This document shows, piece after piece, positions 7,653 through 16,323 of a DNA stretch of 30,134 bases. The DNA comes from Ruminococcus sp. UBA4350. Its GTDB lineage: Bacteria; Bacillota; Clostridia; Oscillospirales; Ruminococcaceae. Position 1 is the stretch's first letter; the number at the start of each line of letters is the position of its first letter. The stretch is from contig DGSY01000007.1 of NCBI GenBank assembly GCA_002394125.1, positions 1-30,134 of the forward strand, read 5' to 3'. The notes under the pieces were generated by a model. The model saw nothing but the letters and a program-made list of their open reading frames with translations. It was not told the origin of the DNA and did not search any database. Both the position numbers and the translations under genes were made by a program.

Positions 7653-8997
7653 TCTGCGCGGCGCCGGCGCGGTTTTCCGCTATACGGTGCAGCAGCATTA
7701 TAAAAACCGATCCGTCATCATTTTCCTGCTGTTCCTGTTTCTGGGATCGCTCGCGGTATTCCCGATCCGTGCGCTGGTCGGCGGAAAGGCCGTTACCGAG
7801 ACCGCGATCAAAAAGGTCTATCTCCGCAATGAGACCGGCTTCATGATCGAGGCGGACGATATCCGTAAGGATCAGGTGTTCTCCGGTGTGGAGATCATCG
7901 AAACAAAGGATGATGACGCGGCGCTTGCCAAAACGATCTCGGAGGACAAGACTGCGGCTGCTGCGGTCATGGTCATAGATCAGGAGAAGATGCGCTTCGA
8001 TATCCGGACGAATTACGGCGCGGACAGCGATGTCAAGGGCGGGGATGCCGATGCGCTGAATGAGGTGCTCAGCTCTGCGCTGCATCAGTCTCTGCTGCGG
8101 ATGCAGTCCGTTACGGCGGAGCAGGAGGCGCTGCTGCACAGCAAGACCTATTCGCAGGTCTCGCGCGTCAGCGACTATCTGCGCAGCGCCGAGGAGACCG
8201 GAACGGATACGCACGTTTTCGCGAACCTGTTCTACTGCTATCTGATCATCATGCTGAATACGCTTGCGATGAGCTATGTCTTCCAGCAGTGCATGGAGGA
8301 AAAGGTCTCGAAGCTGGTGGAATCGCTGCTCGTCAGCGTATCGCCGGCGGCACTGATGCTCGGCAAGCTGCTGGCCGTTACGGTCTTTATCTTCGGCGGA
8401 CTGGGACTCGTCGCGCTCGGCCTGTTCCTTTCGTTCCGGATCGGCTCGCAGATGACCGATCCGACCGTTCTGACGGATATGGTCAGCGGCCTGTTCAATG
8501 TTGATTTCACAAAGCTGCATATCAGCGGCGCTACGATCGCACTCTTTCTGCTCTGCACGGTGCTGGCCTACGCGATCGCCGCATCGTTCAGCGCGATCGT
8601 CGGCTCCTGCTGCTCGCGCACGGAGGATACCCAGCAGGCGAGCCTTGCGGTTGTGCTGTTCATCATGATCGGCTATCTGGTCGGCGCAATGGTGCCGATG
8701 TTCGAGAATGATGCCGCTTACAATATCGTCTCGCTCTTCCCGCTGACCTCGATTTTCTCCGCATTTCCGAATTTTGTCTGCGGAAAGATCAGCGCGGGCG
8801 TCTTTACGGTCGGACTGCTGCTTCAGGCGGTGACGGTATTCTTCCTCATCAAGACGGCAGGCAGAGTTTACAGAATGATGATCTTCTACCGCAGTGCATT
8901 CCCGAAGCCGAAGCAGGTGATCCGGATGCTGCGCGAGGAAAAGGCGGCTGCAAGGCTTGCGGCTGCTGCCGGAAAGGAGGATTCTCATGGCGAATAA
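7639..8997 (+). CDS. ABC-2 type permease, NatB-like (first of two)
   Basis: The 452-residue protein has one N-terminal helix (about 27-48), a large extracytoplasmic domain (about 50-190), then five or six C-terminal helices. This is the ABC2_membrane_3/NatB layout. The segment QQCMEEKVSKLVESLLVSVS just after helix 2 is the conserved coupling region seen in these permeases (E-K-x-S-K-L-x-E). I choose ATG 7639, which lies inside the end of the ATPase gene and has AAGGTGGG upstream, over an upstream in-frame codon. It overlaps the next permease gene by 11 nt. The two permeases probably form a heterodimer with two copies of the ATPase. Confidence 0.85.
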   Translation: MKNLDLRGAGAVFRYTVQQHYKNRSVIIFLLFLFLGSLAVFPIRALVGGKAVTETAIKKVYLRNETGFMIEADDIRKDQVFSGVEIIETKDDDAALAKTISEDKTAAAAVMVIDQEKMRFDIRTNYGADSDVKGGDADALNEVLSSALHQSLLRMQSVTAEQEALLHSKTYSQVSRVSDYLRSAEETGTDTHVFANLFYCYLIIMLNTLAMSYVFQQCMEEKVSKLVESLLVSVSPAALMLGKLLAVTVFIFGGLGLVALGLFLSFRIGSQMTDPTVLTDMVSGLFNVDFTKLHISGATIALFLLCTVLAYAIAASFSAIVGSCCSRTEDTQQASLAVVLFIMIGYLVGAMVPMFENDAAYNIVSLFPLTSIFSAFPNFVCGKISAGVFTVGLLLQAVTVFFLIKTAGRVYRMMIFYRSAFPKPKQVIRMLREEKAAARLAAAAGKEDSHGE

Positions 8998-10399
8998 CGG
9001 AACGCAGCGGAGTCCGCTGACCGGTATCGGAAAGGTCTACCGTTTTACGTTCAGACAGACGGTCGCTGCAAAGGGCTGGCTGCTCTCGACGATCATTCTC
9101 GGACTGCTGCTGCTGGTCGCTCTGCCGCTGATCCTGTTCGGTCTCTCGTCGATCGGCAAGGATAAGGACAGCAAGGAGGACGACAAGGAGAAGAATATCC
9201 GGCTTGTCTGCGTGGTGGATGAGACGGAGGGCGAAGCGGATTATTCCGTGCTGAATCAGACTGCTGAAAAGCCCTATGAATTCAAGAGCTGTGTCTCGAT
9301 GGATGCCGCGATCAGCGAATCCGTCGGCGCGAGGGATGCGGTGATCCTGCGCGTGACAAAGCAGGAGCAGTCCTATTCCCTGACGGTTTATCTGCCGCAG
9401 GTGACGGATATCTCCCGCAGCCGCGCAAGCAGCTTCGGCAGCTTTGCCGAGGAACAGTTCATGGCGATCCTGCTGCAAAAGGCCGAGATCACGCCGGAGG
9501 GCGCGGCGCTGCTTTCCATGCCGGTGAACATGACGACTGCCTCTGTCAACGACAAGGCGGAGGTCGAGGAGAAGCAGGAGGATTCCGCGAAATTCATCAT
9601 CGGAATGCTGATGCCCTATTTCATGATGATGCTGATCTACATGATGGTCGTGCTGTACGGTCAGAGCATGGCGAACAGCGTCATGCTGGAAAAAACCTCG
9701 AAGCTCATGGAGACGATCCTAGTCACGGTGCATCCGTTTGCGCTTCTCATGGGCAAGCTGCTCGCGATCGCGACCGCAGCCGTTCTCCAGATCCTGATCT
9801 GGCTCGCGGCACTGGCCGGCGGACTGTTCGGCGGAACGGCCGTACTGTTCGGCAAAATTACGGATGCGGGTGACAACAAGGTTATGACCGCGGTGCAGCA
9901 GATCACGGATATCAACGGCGGCATCTTCTCGATCCCCGGCATCGCCGTGAGTCTGGTGTTTCTGGCATTCGGCTTCCTGCTGTATCTGTCGCTCTCGGCT
10001 GTTTCGGGCGCGATGGCCTCGAAGCAGGAGGATCTCAATAAGACAAACATGATCTTCACGCTGATCCTCGTCGCAAGCCTGCTGCTGGCCATGTCGAGCG
10101 GTATGCTGGACAATATCTCGAACGGTCAGCTGCCGGACAGCCCGCTCTGGCTCAAGCTGATCCCGTTCACGGCAATCCTTGTCATGCCGGGCAGACTGGT
10201 GCTCGGCGAGGAATCGGCACTGAACGCGGGACTGTCGATCGGTGTGCTGGTGCTGAGCGTGATCCTGCTGATGGCGCTGGCGGCGGCGGTCTATAAGCTG
10301 CTGGTGCTCTACCGCGGCGAGCTGCTCAAGCCGAAGCAGATCATCGCCATGATGAAGGAATCGCGCAAGCCGAAGTCTGACGGGAACACGGGTGTGTGA
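8987..10399 (+). CDS. ABC-2 type permease, NatB-like (second of two)
   Basis: The 470-residue protein is a diverged paralogue of its upstream neighbour: an N-terminal helix (about 30-52), an extracytoplasmic domain (about 60-210) with a charged KDKDSKEDDKEK stretch, then about six helices. The same coupling motif appears as MLEKTSKLMETILVTVHP. Both permeases end in a similar tail (KPKQ-I/V-I-x-M-hydrophobic), which supports duplication and pairing. ATG 8987 is set by GGAAAGGAGG 6 nt upstream and lies within the end of the previous gene. A strong terminator follows at 10466. No immunity or peptide precursor gene is visible nearby, so a bacteriocin role is not supported. Confidence 0.85.
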   Translation: MANNGTQRSPLTGIGKVYRFTFRQTVAAKGWLLSTIILGLLLLVALPLILFGLSSIGKDKDSKEDDKEKNIRLVCVVDETEGEADYSVLNQTAEKPYEFKSCVSMDAAISESVGARDAVILRVTKQEQSYSLTVYLPQVTDISRSRASSFGSFAEEQFMAILLQKAEITPEGAALLSMPVNMTTASVNDKAEVEEKQEDSAKFIIGMLMPYFMMMLIYMMVVLYGQSMANSVMLEKTSKLMETILVTVHPFALLMGKLLAIATAAVLQILIWLAALAGGLFGGTAVLFGKITDAGDNKVMTAVQQITDINGGIFSIPGIAVSLVFLAFGFLLYLSLSAVSGAMASKQEDLNKTNMIFTLILVASLLLAMSSGMLDNISNGQLPDSPLWLKLIPFTAILVMPGRLVLGEESALNAGLSIGVLVLSVILLMALAAAVYKLLVLYRGELLKPKQIIAMMKESRKPKSDGNTGV

Positions 10400-10465
10400 T
10401 AAACGCACCGGATGAATCCGGAAATCGTATGGCTCGGCATGATGCACAAAAACAAGCGGAAATAC

Positions 10466-10502
10466 CCGCCGGAATTTCTACGTGAAGTTCCGGCGGTTTT
10501 CT
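10466..10502 (+). terminator. Rho-independent terminator of the ABC exporter operon
   Basis: A 13-bp stem with one G-U pair (10466-10478 with 10484-10496, loop TACGT) is followed by TTTTCTT. The rpsB promoter starts inside its T-tract. Confidence 0.9.
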
Positions 10503-10530
10503 TGCCAATCTGCGAAAAATATGGTATAAT
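10502..10530 (+). promoter_or_regulatory. Sigma-A promoter of rpsB-tsf
   Basis: TTGCCA (10502-10507), 17-bp spacer containing TGCGAAAA, TATAAT (10525-10530). The transcript would carry a leader of about 125 nt before rpsB. Confidence 0.9.
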
Positions 10531-10536
10531 AGTAAC

Positions 10537-10661
10537 GCACTTCGCACGGATCTGCACAGCCGCTCGGTTCAGAAGGCGGTTTTTTCGTCTCAGACGCGGC
10601 GACTCCTTGTGCGGTCCGGAGGTCAAACCAAATTTTTTTATTCATCAGGAGGTATTCCAAA
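10537..10661 (+). other. rpsB 5' leader with a small attenuator-like hairpin
   Basis: The leader has a short stem (CCGCT 10560-10564 with GGCGG 10575-10579) followed by six T residues, which resembles a weak intrinsic terminator. A T-rich stretch and AGGAGG at about 10648-10653 precede the start codon. Ribosomal protein leaders are often autoregulated; whether this one is cannot be read from one sequence. Confidence 0.35.
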
Positions 10662-11399
10662 ATGGGCGTTGTATCTATGAAACAGCTCCTCGAAGCCGGC
10701 GTACACTTCGGTCATCAGACCAGACGCTGGAACCCGAAAATGGCTCCGTATATCTTCACGGAGCGCAACGGCATCTACATCATCGACCTGCAGAAGACCG
10801 TTCGCAAGCTCGAAGAGGCTTACAACTTCGTGCGCGAGCTCTCCGCAGAGGGCAAGTCGGTGCTGTTCGTCGGTACGAAGAAGCAGGCTGCCGATTCGAT
10901 CCGCGACGAGGCACAGCGCAGCGGCTCCTACTATGTCAATGCACGCTGGCTCGGCGGCATGATGACCAACTACAAGACCATTCAGCAGCGCATCAAGCGT
11001 CTGGAGCAGCTCCACGCGATGGAGGCAGACGGCACCTTCGCTCTGCTCCCGAAGAAGGAAGTTGCAAAGCTCTCCCTTGAGATCGAGAAGCTCGAAAAGT
11101 TCCTCGGCGGCATCAAGGGCATGAAGCAGCTGCCGGGCGCACTCTTCATCGTTGATCCGCGCAAGGAGAAGATCGCTGTTGCTGAGGCAAAGAAGCTCTG
11201 CATCCCGATCGTCGCGATCGTCGATACCAACTGCGATCCGGATGATGTCGATTATGTCATTCCGGGCAACGACGACGCGATCCGTGCGGTCAAGCTGATC
11301 GCCGGCACCATCGCAAATGCTGTCATCGAGGGCAGACAGGGCGCAGATGCACAGGCAGCTGAGGAAACCGCTGCTGCCGAAGAAGCTGCTGCTGAATAA
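10662..11399 (+). CDS. rpsB: 30S ribosomal protein uS2
   Basis: The 245-residue protein has the diagnostic N-terminus MKQLLEAGVHFGHQTRRWNP, the central VGTKKQA and ARWLGGMMTN segments, and the C-terminal PIVAIVDTNCDP and IPGNDDAIRA motifs of uS2. It assembles late into the small subunit and helps bind S1 or the mRNA platform. A poorly conserved Ala/Glu tail of about 20 residues ends the protein. The start follows AGGAGG with good spacing; an internal Met six codons later is the start used in some homologues. tsf follows after 21 nt, the widely conserved rpsB-tsf order. The gene is rich in GCT, GAG and CGC codons, typical of high expression here. Confidence 0.98.
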   Translation: MGVVSMKQLLEAGVHFGHQTRRWNPKMAPYIFTERNGIYIIDLQKTVRKLEEAYNFVRELSAEGKSVLFVGTKKQAADSIRDEAQRSGSYYVNARWLGGMMTNYKTIQQRIKRLEQLHAMEADGTFALLPKKEVAKLSLEIEKLEKFLGGIKGMKQLPGALFIVDPRKEKIAVAEAKKLCIPIVAIVDTNCDPDDVDYVIPGNDDAIRAVKLIAGTIANAVIEGRQGADAQAAEETAAAEEAAAE

Positions 11400-11420
11400 T
11401 TTCACGGGGAGGATATAACA

Positions 11421-12344
11421 ATGGCAAATTTCACCGCAAAGGATGTCAATGATCTCCGCAAGTCCACAGGCGTCGGCCTCATGGACTGCAAAAAGGCTCT
11501 GACCGAAGCGGACGGCGATGTCGAGAAGGCAATCGTCATTCTCCGTGAAAAGGGTCTGGCAAATCAGGCGAAGAAGGCTGACCGCATCGCGGCTGAGGGC
11601 GCTGTCATCGCAGTGACCAATGCAGACCACTCTGCTGCTGCGATCGTCGAGGTCAACTCCGAGACCGACTTCGTTGCACAGAATGAGGAATTCGTCGGCT
11701 TCTGCGAGGGTCTGGCACGCACAGTCCTCAACGAGAATCCGGCTGATATGGATACCCTCAACAAGACCAAGTTCGACGGCAAGGATATGACCGTCGAGGA
11801 GGCACTGCAGGAGATCTTCCTCAAGTTCCGCGAGAACCTGAAGATCCGCCGCTTTGCACGTCTTGAGGGCGTTGTTAAGGAGTATGTCCACTTCAATAAG
11901 AAGGAAGGCGTTATCGTTGCTGCTTCCTGCGATGCAGGCGCAACGGATGCCGTTCTGGAGTGCCTCAACGATGTCGCACTTCAGGCTGACGCGATGAAGG
12001 CAACCTACCTCACGAAGGAAGAGGTTCCGGCATCGGTCATCGAGCAGGAAAAGCAGATCGTTATGGCACAGATGGCTGACGATCCCAAGATGGCAAACAA
12101 GCCGGAGCAGGTGCTCGCGAAGATCGCAGAGGGCAAGCTCGGCGTGTTCTACAAGGACAACTGCCTGCTCGCACAGGAATTCGTCAAGGGCGAGGGCGAG
12201 AGCATTGAACAGTATGTTGCAGCCTGCGGCAAGAAGGCCGGCGCTGCTATCACGATCAAGAGCTTTGTCCGCTTCATCTGCGGCGAGGGCATTGAGAAGC
12301 GTGTTGACGATTTCGCAGGCGAGATCGCAAGTATGCTCAAATAA
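11421..12344 (+). CDS. tsf: Elongation factor Ts
   Basis: The 307-residue protein is a full-length EF-Ts: N-terminal UBA-like domain with DLRKSTGVGLMDCKKAL, then the core motif SETDFVAQNEEF that contacts EF-Tu, two core repeats, and the C-terminal module. It catalyses GDP-GTP exchange on EF-Tu. GGGGAGG lies just upstream of the start. It is co-transcribed with rpsB and ends before a terminator at 12419. Confidence 0.98.
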   Translation: MANFTAKDVNDLRKSTGVGLMDCKKALTEADGDVEKAIVILREKGLANQAKKADRIAAEGAVIAVTNADHSAAAIVEVNSETDFVAQNEEFVGFCEGLARTVLNENPADMDTLNKTKFDGKDMTVEEALQEIFLKFRENLKIRRFARLEGVVKEYVHFNKKEGVIVAASCDAGATDAVLECLNDVALQADAMKATYLTKEEVPASVIEQEKQIVMAQMADDPKMANKPEQVLAKIAEGKLGVFYKDNCLLAQEFVKGEGESIEQYVAACGKKAGAAITIKSFVRFICGEGIEKRVDDFAGEIASMLK

Positions 12345-12346
12345 TG

Positions 12347-12400
12347 ACCGGAACAGCACAGGCTGTCTGCACAAATTTTTGCAGACGGCCTGTAACCGGT
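12347..12400. repeat. Long inverted repeat downstream of tsf
   Basis: ACAGGCTGTCTGCA (12358-12371) pairs with 12380-12393 over 14 bp with one G-U, around an AT loop. Flanking ACCGG (12347-12351) and CCGGT (12396-12400) can extend the structure. There is no T-run after it, so it is more likely an mRNA 3'-end stabiliser or processing hairpin than a terminator; a true terminator lies 19 nt further on. Confidence 0.65.
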
Positions 12401-12418
12401 ATGCTTCTCACTGAAAAT

Positions 12419-12442
12419 TCGCGGAAAATCCGCGATGTTTTT
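12419..12442 (+). terminator. Rho-independent terminator of rpsB-tsf
   Basis: A perfect 7-bp stem TCGCGGA/TCCGCGA (12419-12425, 12429-12435) with loop AAA is followed by TGTTTTT. Confidence 0.75.
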
Positions 12443-12537
12443 GGGAATATCTTGCTGAATCGGACGGATTATCGCAAGAAAGTCGGAAATCTGCAAAATG
12501 AATGACCGATTAGTCATAAACATGATACAAAAAGTCA

Positions 12538-12566
12538 TTGCATTTTTTTTCAGATTCAGTTAAGAT
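12538..12566 (+). promoter_or_regulatory. Promoter of the cohesin-dockerin gene
   Basis: TTGCAT (12538-12543), a 17-bp T-rich spacer, TAAGAT (12561-12566). It implies a leader of about 100 nt with a small CGGC-ATTT-GCCG hairpin. The region 12443-12537 holds nothing else that I recognise. Confidence 0.65.
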
Positions 12567-12671
12567 ATAGATGGTATCATGTGAATGTGGATGAAGAAGG
12601 GGACATCCACCTCACGGTGCGGCATTTGCCGTATGACCACACACACATATACATTTTGGAGGAGTATGAAC

Positions 12672-13505
12672 ATGAAAAAGATGAGAATTGTTTCCGGCCT
12701 GCTGGCTATGGCAATGGCAGCTGTCAGCTTCGGCACCACTGCTTTTGCAGCTGACAATGTGCAGGTTAAGGTCGGCACTGACACCGTCAAGGCCGGCGAG
12801 AACTTCAGTGTTGACGTTGAGCTGGCTTCCGTGCCGTCTACCGGCCTCAGCTCGATTGATTTCGCCATCAACTACGATAAGGACGCTGTGAAGATCACCG
12901 ATGTCAAGCTCGGTGCTGTCGGCGATACCGGTGCAAAGGCTGCTGAGGGTGACCTCGGTGACACTCTGTTCAACTGGTATGACAACGGCAAGCAGATCGT
13001 CATCGTCTGGGCAACCGGTTTGACCGATTCCAAGTACTGGGTCTCCAAGGACGGCGTGTTCCTGACCATCACCGGTACTGCTTCTGCAAGCGCAGCTGCG
13101 GGTTCTGAGTCCAAGCTGACTGTCGCTCCGGCTGACCGTGCGGTCTATCCGGGCGCTTCCGAGAAGGCTTCCACCTATTTCTCTGCTGTCGGCGCTGACA
13201 AGACCACCAATTACGAGGGTTCGTTCACGAACGGCTCCGTCAAGATCGCCGGCGGTGAGACACAGCCGGATGACACCAATGCTGTCTGGGGCGATGCGGA
13301 CTGCAACGGTACTGTCGATGTCAATGACGTTGTTCTGATCGCACGCTTCTGCGCTGAGGACGGCACAGCTGTTATCTCGACTGATGGTAAGAGAAACGCT
13401 GATGTTACGACTCACTCGAGCAAGGTCGATCAGGAGGACTGCAGCCAGATCCTGAAGTTCATTGCAAAGCTGATCAAGGCTGAGGATCTCGCACCGAAGG
13501 CATAA
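12672..13505 (+). CDS. Secreted cohesin-dockerin adaptor scaffoldin (ScaC-like)
   Basis: The 277-residue protein has a signal peptide (1-26, ending TAFA), one cohesin domain (about 28-197: VQVKVGTDTVKAGENFSVDV opening, SSIDFAINYD, LFNWYDN, a late GVFLTITGTA strand), a short linker and a C-terminal type I dockerin. The first dockerin calcium loop is intact (D208, D210, N212, D216, D219 in DADCNGTVDVND); the second (NADVTTHSSKVDQED) is irregular, with extra residues. In Ruminococcus flavefaciens, ScaC has this layout and switches enzyme specificity by docking on a scaffoldin and presenting a different cohesin. The same role is inferred here. I prefer ATG 12672 (9 nt from GGAGG) to ATG 12666 (3 nt). 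It has its own promoter and terminator, so it is monocistronic. Codon use (GCT, GGT, ACC) resembles the ribosomal genes, suggesting high expression. Confidence 0.88.
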   Translation: MKKMRIVSGLLAMAMAAVSFGTTAFAADNVQVKVGTDTVKAGENFSVDVELASVPSTGLSSIDFAINYDKDAVKITDVKLGAVGDTGAKAAEGDLGDTLFNWYDNGKQIVIVWATGLTDSKYWVSKDGVFLTITGTASASAAAGSESKLTVAPADRAVYPGASEKASTYFSAVGADKTTNYEGSFTNGSVKIAGGETQPDDTNAVWGDADCNGTVDVNDVVLIARFCAEDGTAVISTDGKRNADVTTHSSKVDQEDCSQILKFIAKLIKAEDLAPKA

Positions 13506-13527
13506 TCACCGCAATACTCTGAATCAG

Positions 13528-13565
13528 AATCTGCACTGTCTGAAGGGGACAGTGCAGATTTTTTT
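13528..13565 (+). terminator. Rho-independent terminator of the cohesin-dockerin gene
   Basis: A perfect 13-bp stem (13528-13540 with 13548-13560, loop TGAAGGG) runs into seven T residues. Confidence 0.95.
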
Positions 13566-13586
13566 GCGAAAATGCAGCGGATGCTA

Positions 13587-13615
13587 TTGCATCTTTGCGA
13601 AAAGTGTGGTATAAT
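13587..13615 (+). promoter_or_regulatory. Sigma-A promoter of glyA
   Basis: TTGCAT (13587-13592), 17-bp spacer containing TGCGAAAA, TATAAT (13610-13615). It gives a short leader of about 40 nt. Confidence 0.88.
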
Positions 13616-13662
13616 AGCTATATCTGTGTGAAACAGGAATAAACCGGAAAGGATTGAAAAAA

Positions 13663-14916
13663 ATGTTCAATGATCTGATTGATACGATCGGTTATGTCTC
13701 CAAATGTGATCCCGATGTCGGCGCTGCGATGCAGCAGGAGCTGGCACGCCAGAGAAGAAATCTGGAGCTGATCGCAAGCGAAAACATCGTCTCGCCGGCT
13801 GTTATGGCGGCAATGGGCTCTGTCCTGACGAACAAGTATGCGGAGGGCTATCCGGGCAAGCGCTATTACGGCGGATGTGAGGCTGTCGATATCGTCGAGT
13901 CGATCGCGATCGAGCGCGCAAAGCAGCTCTTCGGCGCGAAATTCGCGAATGTGCAGGCGCACTCCGGCGCACAGGCGAATACCGCTGTCTACTTCGCGCT
14001 GCTCCAGCCGGGCGATACCGTTCTCGGCATGAGCCTCGCACACGGCGGCCACCTGACACACGGTTCGACCGTCAATCTTTCCGGTAAATATTTCAACTTC
14101 CTCTCCTATGGCGTCAACGACAACGGCGTTCTGGATTACGATGCCGTCGAGAAGCTGACGAAGGAGCATCACCCGAAGCTGATCGTTGCCGGTGCTTCGG
14201 CATATCCGCGCGCGATCGACTTCGCAAAGCTCGCTGAGATCGCACATAACAACGGCGCAATGCTCATGGTCGATATGGCGCACATTGCCGGTCTAGTCGC
14301 AGGCGGCCTGCATCAGTCCCCGGTCGGCTATGCCGATGTCGTCACCACCACCACGCACAAGACGCTCCGCGGTCCGCGCGGCGGCCTGATCCTGACCAAT
14401 GACGAGGAGCTGGCAAAGAAGATCAACAAGGCGATCTTTCCCGGCATTCAGGGCGGCCCGCTGATGCACGTCATCGCAGGCAAGGCTGTCTGCTTCGGCG
14501 AGGCACTCAAGCCGGAGTTCAAGGCATATGCAAAGCAGATCGTTGACAATGCACAGGCGCTCGCAAAGGGCCTGCTCGCACGCGGCTTCGATCTCGTTTC
14601 CGGCGGCACCGACAATCACCTGATGCTCGTCGATCTCCGTCCGGTTCACATCACCGGCAAGGAGATGGAGCACCGTCTGGATGAGGTCTATATCACCGTC
14701 AACAAGAACGCGATCCCGAACGATCCGGAGAAGCCGATGGTCACCAGCGGCATCCGCGTCGGTACGCCGGCGGTCACGACCCGCGGCCTTCAGACCGAGG
14801 ATATGGAGAAAATTGCGGAGTTCATGTATCTCACCGCAACGCAGTTCGAGACAAAGGCAGACGAGATCCGTGCCGGCGTCAGCGAGATCTGCGCAAAGTA
14901 TCCGCTTTACGAATAA
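13663..14916 (+). CDS. glyA: Serine hydroxymethyltransferase
   Basis: The 417-residue PLP enzyme interconverts serine and glycine with transfer of the one-carbon unit to tetrahydrofolate. Visible family motifs are LIASENIVSP, NKYAEGYPGKRYYGG, NVQAHSGAQANTAVY, the MVDMAHIAGLVA strand, and VVTTTTHKTLRGPRGG with the PLP-binding Lys at residue 233. Length is normal. ATG 13663 follows GGAAAGGA by 9 nt; a TTG three codons earlier abuts that site and is unlikely. It has its own promoter and appears to be transcribed alone, with only a weak terminator after it. It can supply glycine and one-carbon units for purine synthesis and methylation. Confidence 0.98.
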   Translation: MFNDLIDTIGYVSKCDPDVGAAMQQELARQRRNLELIASENIVSPAVMAAMGSVLTNKYAEGYPGKRYYGGCEAVDIVESIAIERAKQLFGAKFANVQAHSGAQANTAVYFALLQPGDTVLGMSLAHGGHLTHGSTVNLSGKYFNFLSYGVNDNGVLDYDAVEKLTKEHHPKLIVAGASAYPRAIDFAKLAEIAHNNGAMLMVDMAHIAGLVAGGLHQSPVGYADVVTTTTHKTLRGPRGGLILTNDEELAKKINKAIFPGIQGGPLMHVIAGKAVCFGEALKPEFKAYAKQIVDNAQALAKGLLARGFDLVSGGTDNHLMLVDLRPVHITGKEMEHRLDEVYITVNKNAIPNDPEKPMVTSGIRVGTPAVTTRGLQTEDMEKIAEFMYLTATQFETKADEIRAGVSEICAKYPLYE

Positions 14917-14942
14917 TTCCGATTTGGTACGATATTGCGAAA

Positions 14943-14966
14943 GCAGGGCACAAGCTGTCCTGCTTT
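14943..14966 (+). terminator. Weak terminator-like hairpin after glyA
   Basis: GCAGGGCA/TGTCCTGC (14943-14950, 14956-14963; one G-U) with loop CAAGC is followed by only TTTCC. Some read-through into the antiporter operon is likely, since no promoter is obvious between them. Confidence 0.4.
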
Positions 14967-14991
14967 CCGTGTGTCTATGGGAGTGACAAAA

Positions 14992-16299
14992 ATGGACTTC
15001 AATGTGATGAACATTCTGCTGGACTGCGGCATCATCCTGCTGGCGACAAAAGCAATGGGTATGCTGACGCGAAAGATCGGTCTGCCGCAGGTTGTCGGCA
15101 TGATCCTCGCCGGATTGCTGATCGGCCCGGCACTGTTCGTTCACAGCTCTTTCCCCGGCCTGATTCACCCGACCGCGCAGGAAATGAATGTGTTAAAGAG
15201 CTTTTCGCAGATCGGCGTCGTGTTTATTCTGTTCTCAAGCGGACTGGAGACTGATTTCCGTGAAATGAAGCGCAGCGGCGCCGCCGCAACGGTCATCGCG
15301 CTCGCGGGCGTGTTTGTCCCGATCCTGCTCGGCACGCTGACAGCGCTGCTGTTCATGGGCGGATTCTCCGTTGTCCATGAACATGAAAAGCTCATGAATG
15401 CGCTGTTTATCGGCTGTATTCTCTCCGCGACAAGCGTCGGCATTACGGTCGAGACACTGCGCGAGCTGGGCAAGCTGAAAACGAAGATCGGCACGACCAT
15501 TCTCAGCGCCGCGATCATCGACGATGTGATCGGCATTGTCGCGCTGAGCATCATCACCGGTCTCGGCGGCGAGGGGAATATCTGGATGACGCTGCTGCGC
15601 GTCGCGGGCTTCTTCGTGTTCACGGTCATCGCCGGCTACGGGATGCGCATTTTGTTCAAGAAGCTCGTCAAGGCCTATCCGCACAAGCGCAGAACGAGCA
15701 TTTTCGCCTTTGCCGCCTGCTTCCTCTTTGCCTATGCCGCGGAGGAATTCTTCGGCATCGCGGCGATCACCGGCGGCTATATGGCCGGCCTGATGCTCTC
15801 CGGTCTCGGCGACAGCAATTTCGTTGACCGCAAGGTCATCGTTTCCGGCTATATGTTCTTCACGCCGATGTTCTTCGCGTATATCGGCATCAGCGCGGAT
15901 TTCAGCGCGTTCCGCTGGTCGAGTATGCTGTTCGTGCTGGCATTCGTCGCGGCGGGCATCATCGGCAAGATCATCGGCTGCGGCGCTGCGGCGCGATGTT
16001 TCAGATATGACGGGCAGGAATCGCTGGCGGCGGGCTTCGGCATGATCGCGCGCGGCGAGGTCGCGCTGGCGGTCTATGCGACCGGCTCGGTACTGATCGC
16101 ACCGCAGGGCGGCATTGATCCGCTCGTTGCGACGATCTTCCTCATTATCATCAGCTCGATCCTCTGCCCGATTTTCCTGAAGCTGGTCTTCCGCGGACAC
16201 AAGGCCGCCGATCTCGAAGCTGCCGCAGACCACAAGGTCACGATCTCCTCGGAGGCACTCGAAAATGTGCATCATCATATTGAGGGCGGCGATGAATAA
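14992..16299 (+). CDS. CPA2 family cation/proton antiporter (NapA/KefB-type membrane domain)
   Basis: The 435-residue protein has about 12-13 helices and the CPA2 signatures: an N-terminal TRKIGLPQVVGMILAGLLIGP segment, ILSATSVGITVETL, and AAIIDDVIGIVALSI with paired aspartates D177-D178. The DD pair is the mark of electrogenic Na+/H+ antiporters such as NapA; Kef-type K+ efflux proteins usually have a different pair. No C-terminal TrkA-N/RCK nucleotide-binding domain is present, only a short His-containing tail. ATG 14992 lies 8 nt after GGGAG; upstream in-frame starts lack a site. The Maf gene follows after 24 nt. Likely roles are pH or sodium homeostasis. Confidence 0.85.
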   Translation: MDFNVMNILLDCGIILLATKAMGMLTRKIGLPQVVGMILAGLLIGPALFVHSSFPGLIHPTAQEMNVLKSFSQIGVVFILFSSGLETDFREMKRSGAAATVIALAGVFVPILLGTLTALLFMGGFSVVHEHEKLMNALFIGCILSATSVGITVETLRELGKLKTKIGTTILSAAIIDDVIGIVALSIITGLGGEGNIWMTLLRVAGFFVFTVIAGYGMRILFKKLVKAYPHKRRTSIFAFAACFLFAYAAEEFFGIAAITGGYMAGLMLSGLGDSNFVDRKVIVSGYMFFTPMFFAYIGISADFSAFRWSSMLFVLAFVAAGIIGKIIGCGAAARCFRYDGQESLAAGFGMIARGEVALAVYATGSVLIAPQGGIDPLVATIFLIIISSILCPIFLKLVFRGHKAADLEAAADHKVTISSEALENVHHHIEGGDE

Positions 16300-16323
16300 C
16301 GCCCGCCATTGGAGGCAAAGAAT

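Noticed and set aside
6714..10399. Bacteriocin export/immunity locus
   Set aside because: An ATPase with two ABC-2 permeases could fit, but no precursor peptide, modification enzyme or regulator is present.
10638..12374. Long minus-strand open frame (578 codons) antisense to rpsB-tsf
   Set aside because: It mirrors strongly conserved plus-strand genes, has low-complexity Leu/Asp/Cys composition and no ribosome binding site; it is an effect of codon bias and GC content.
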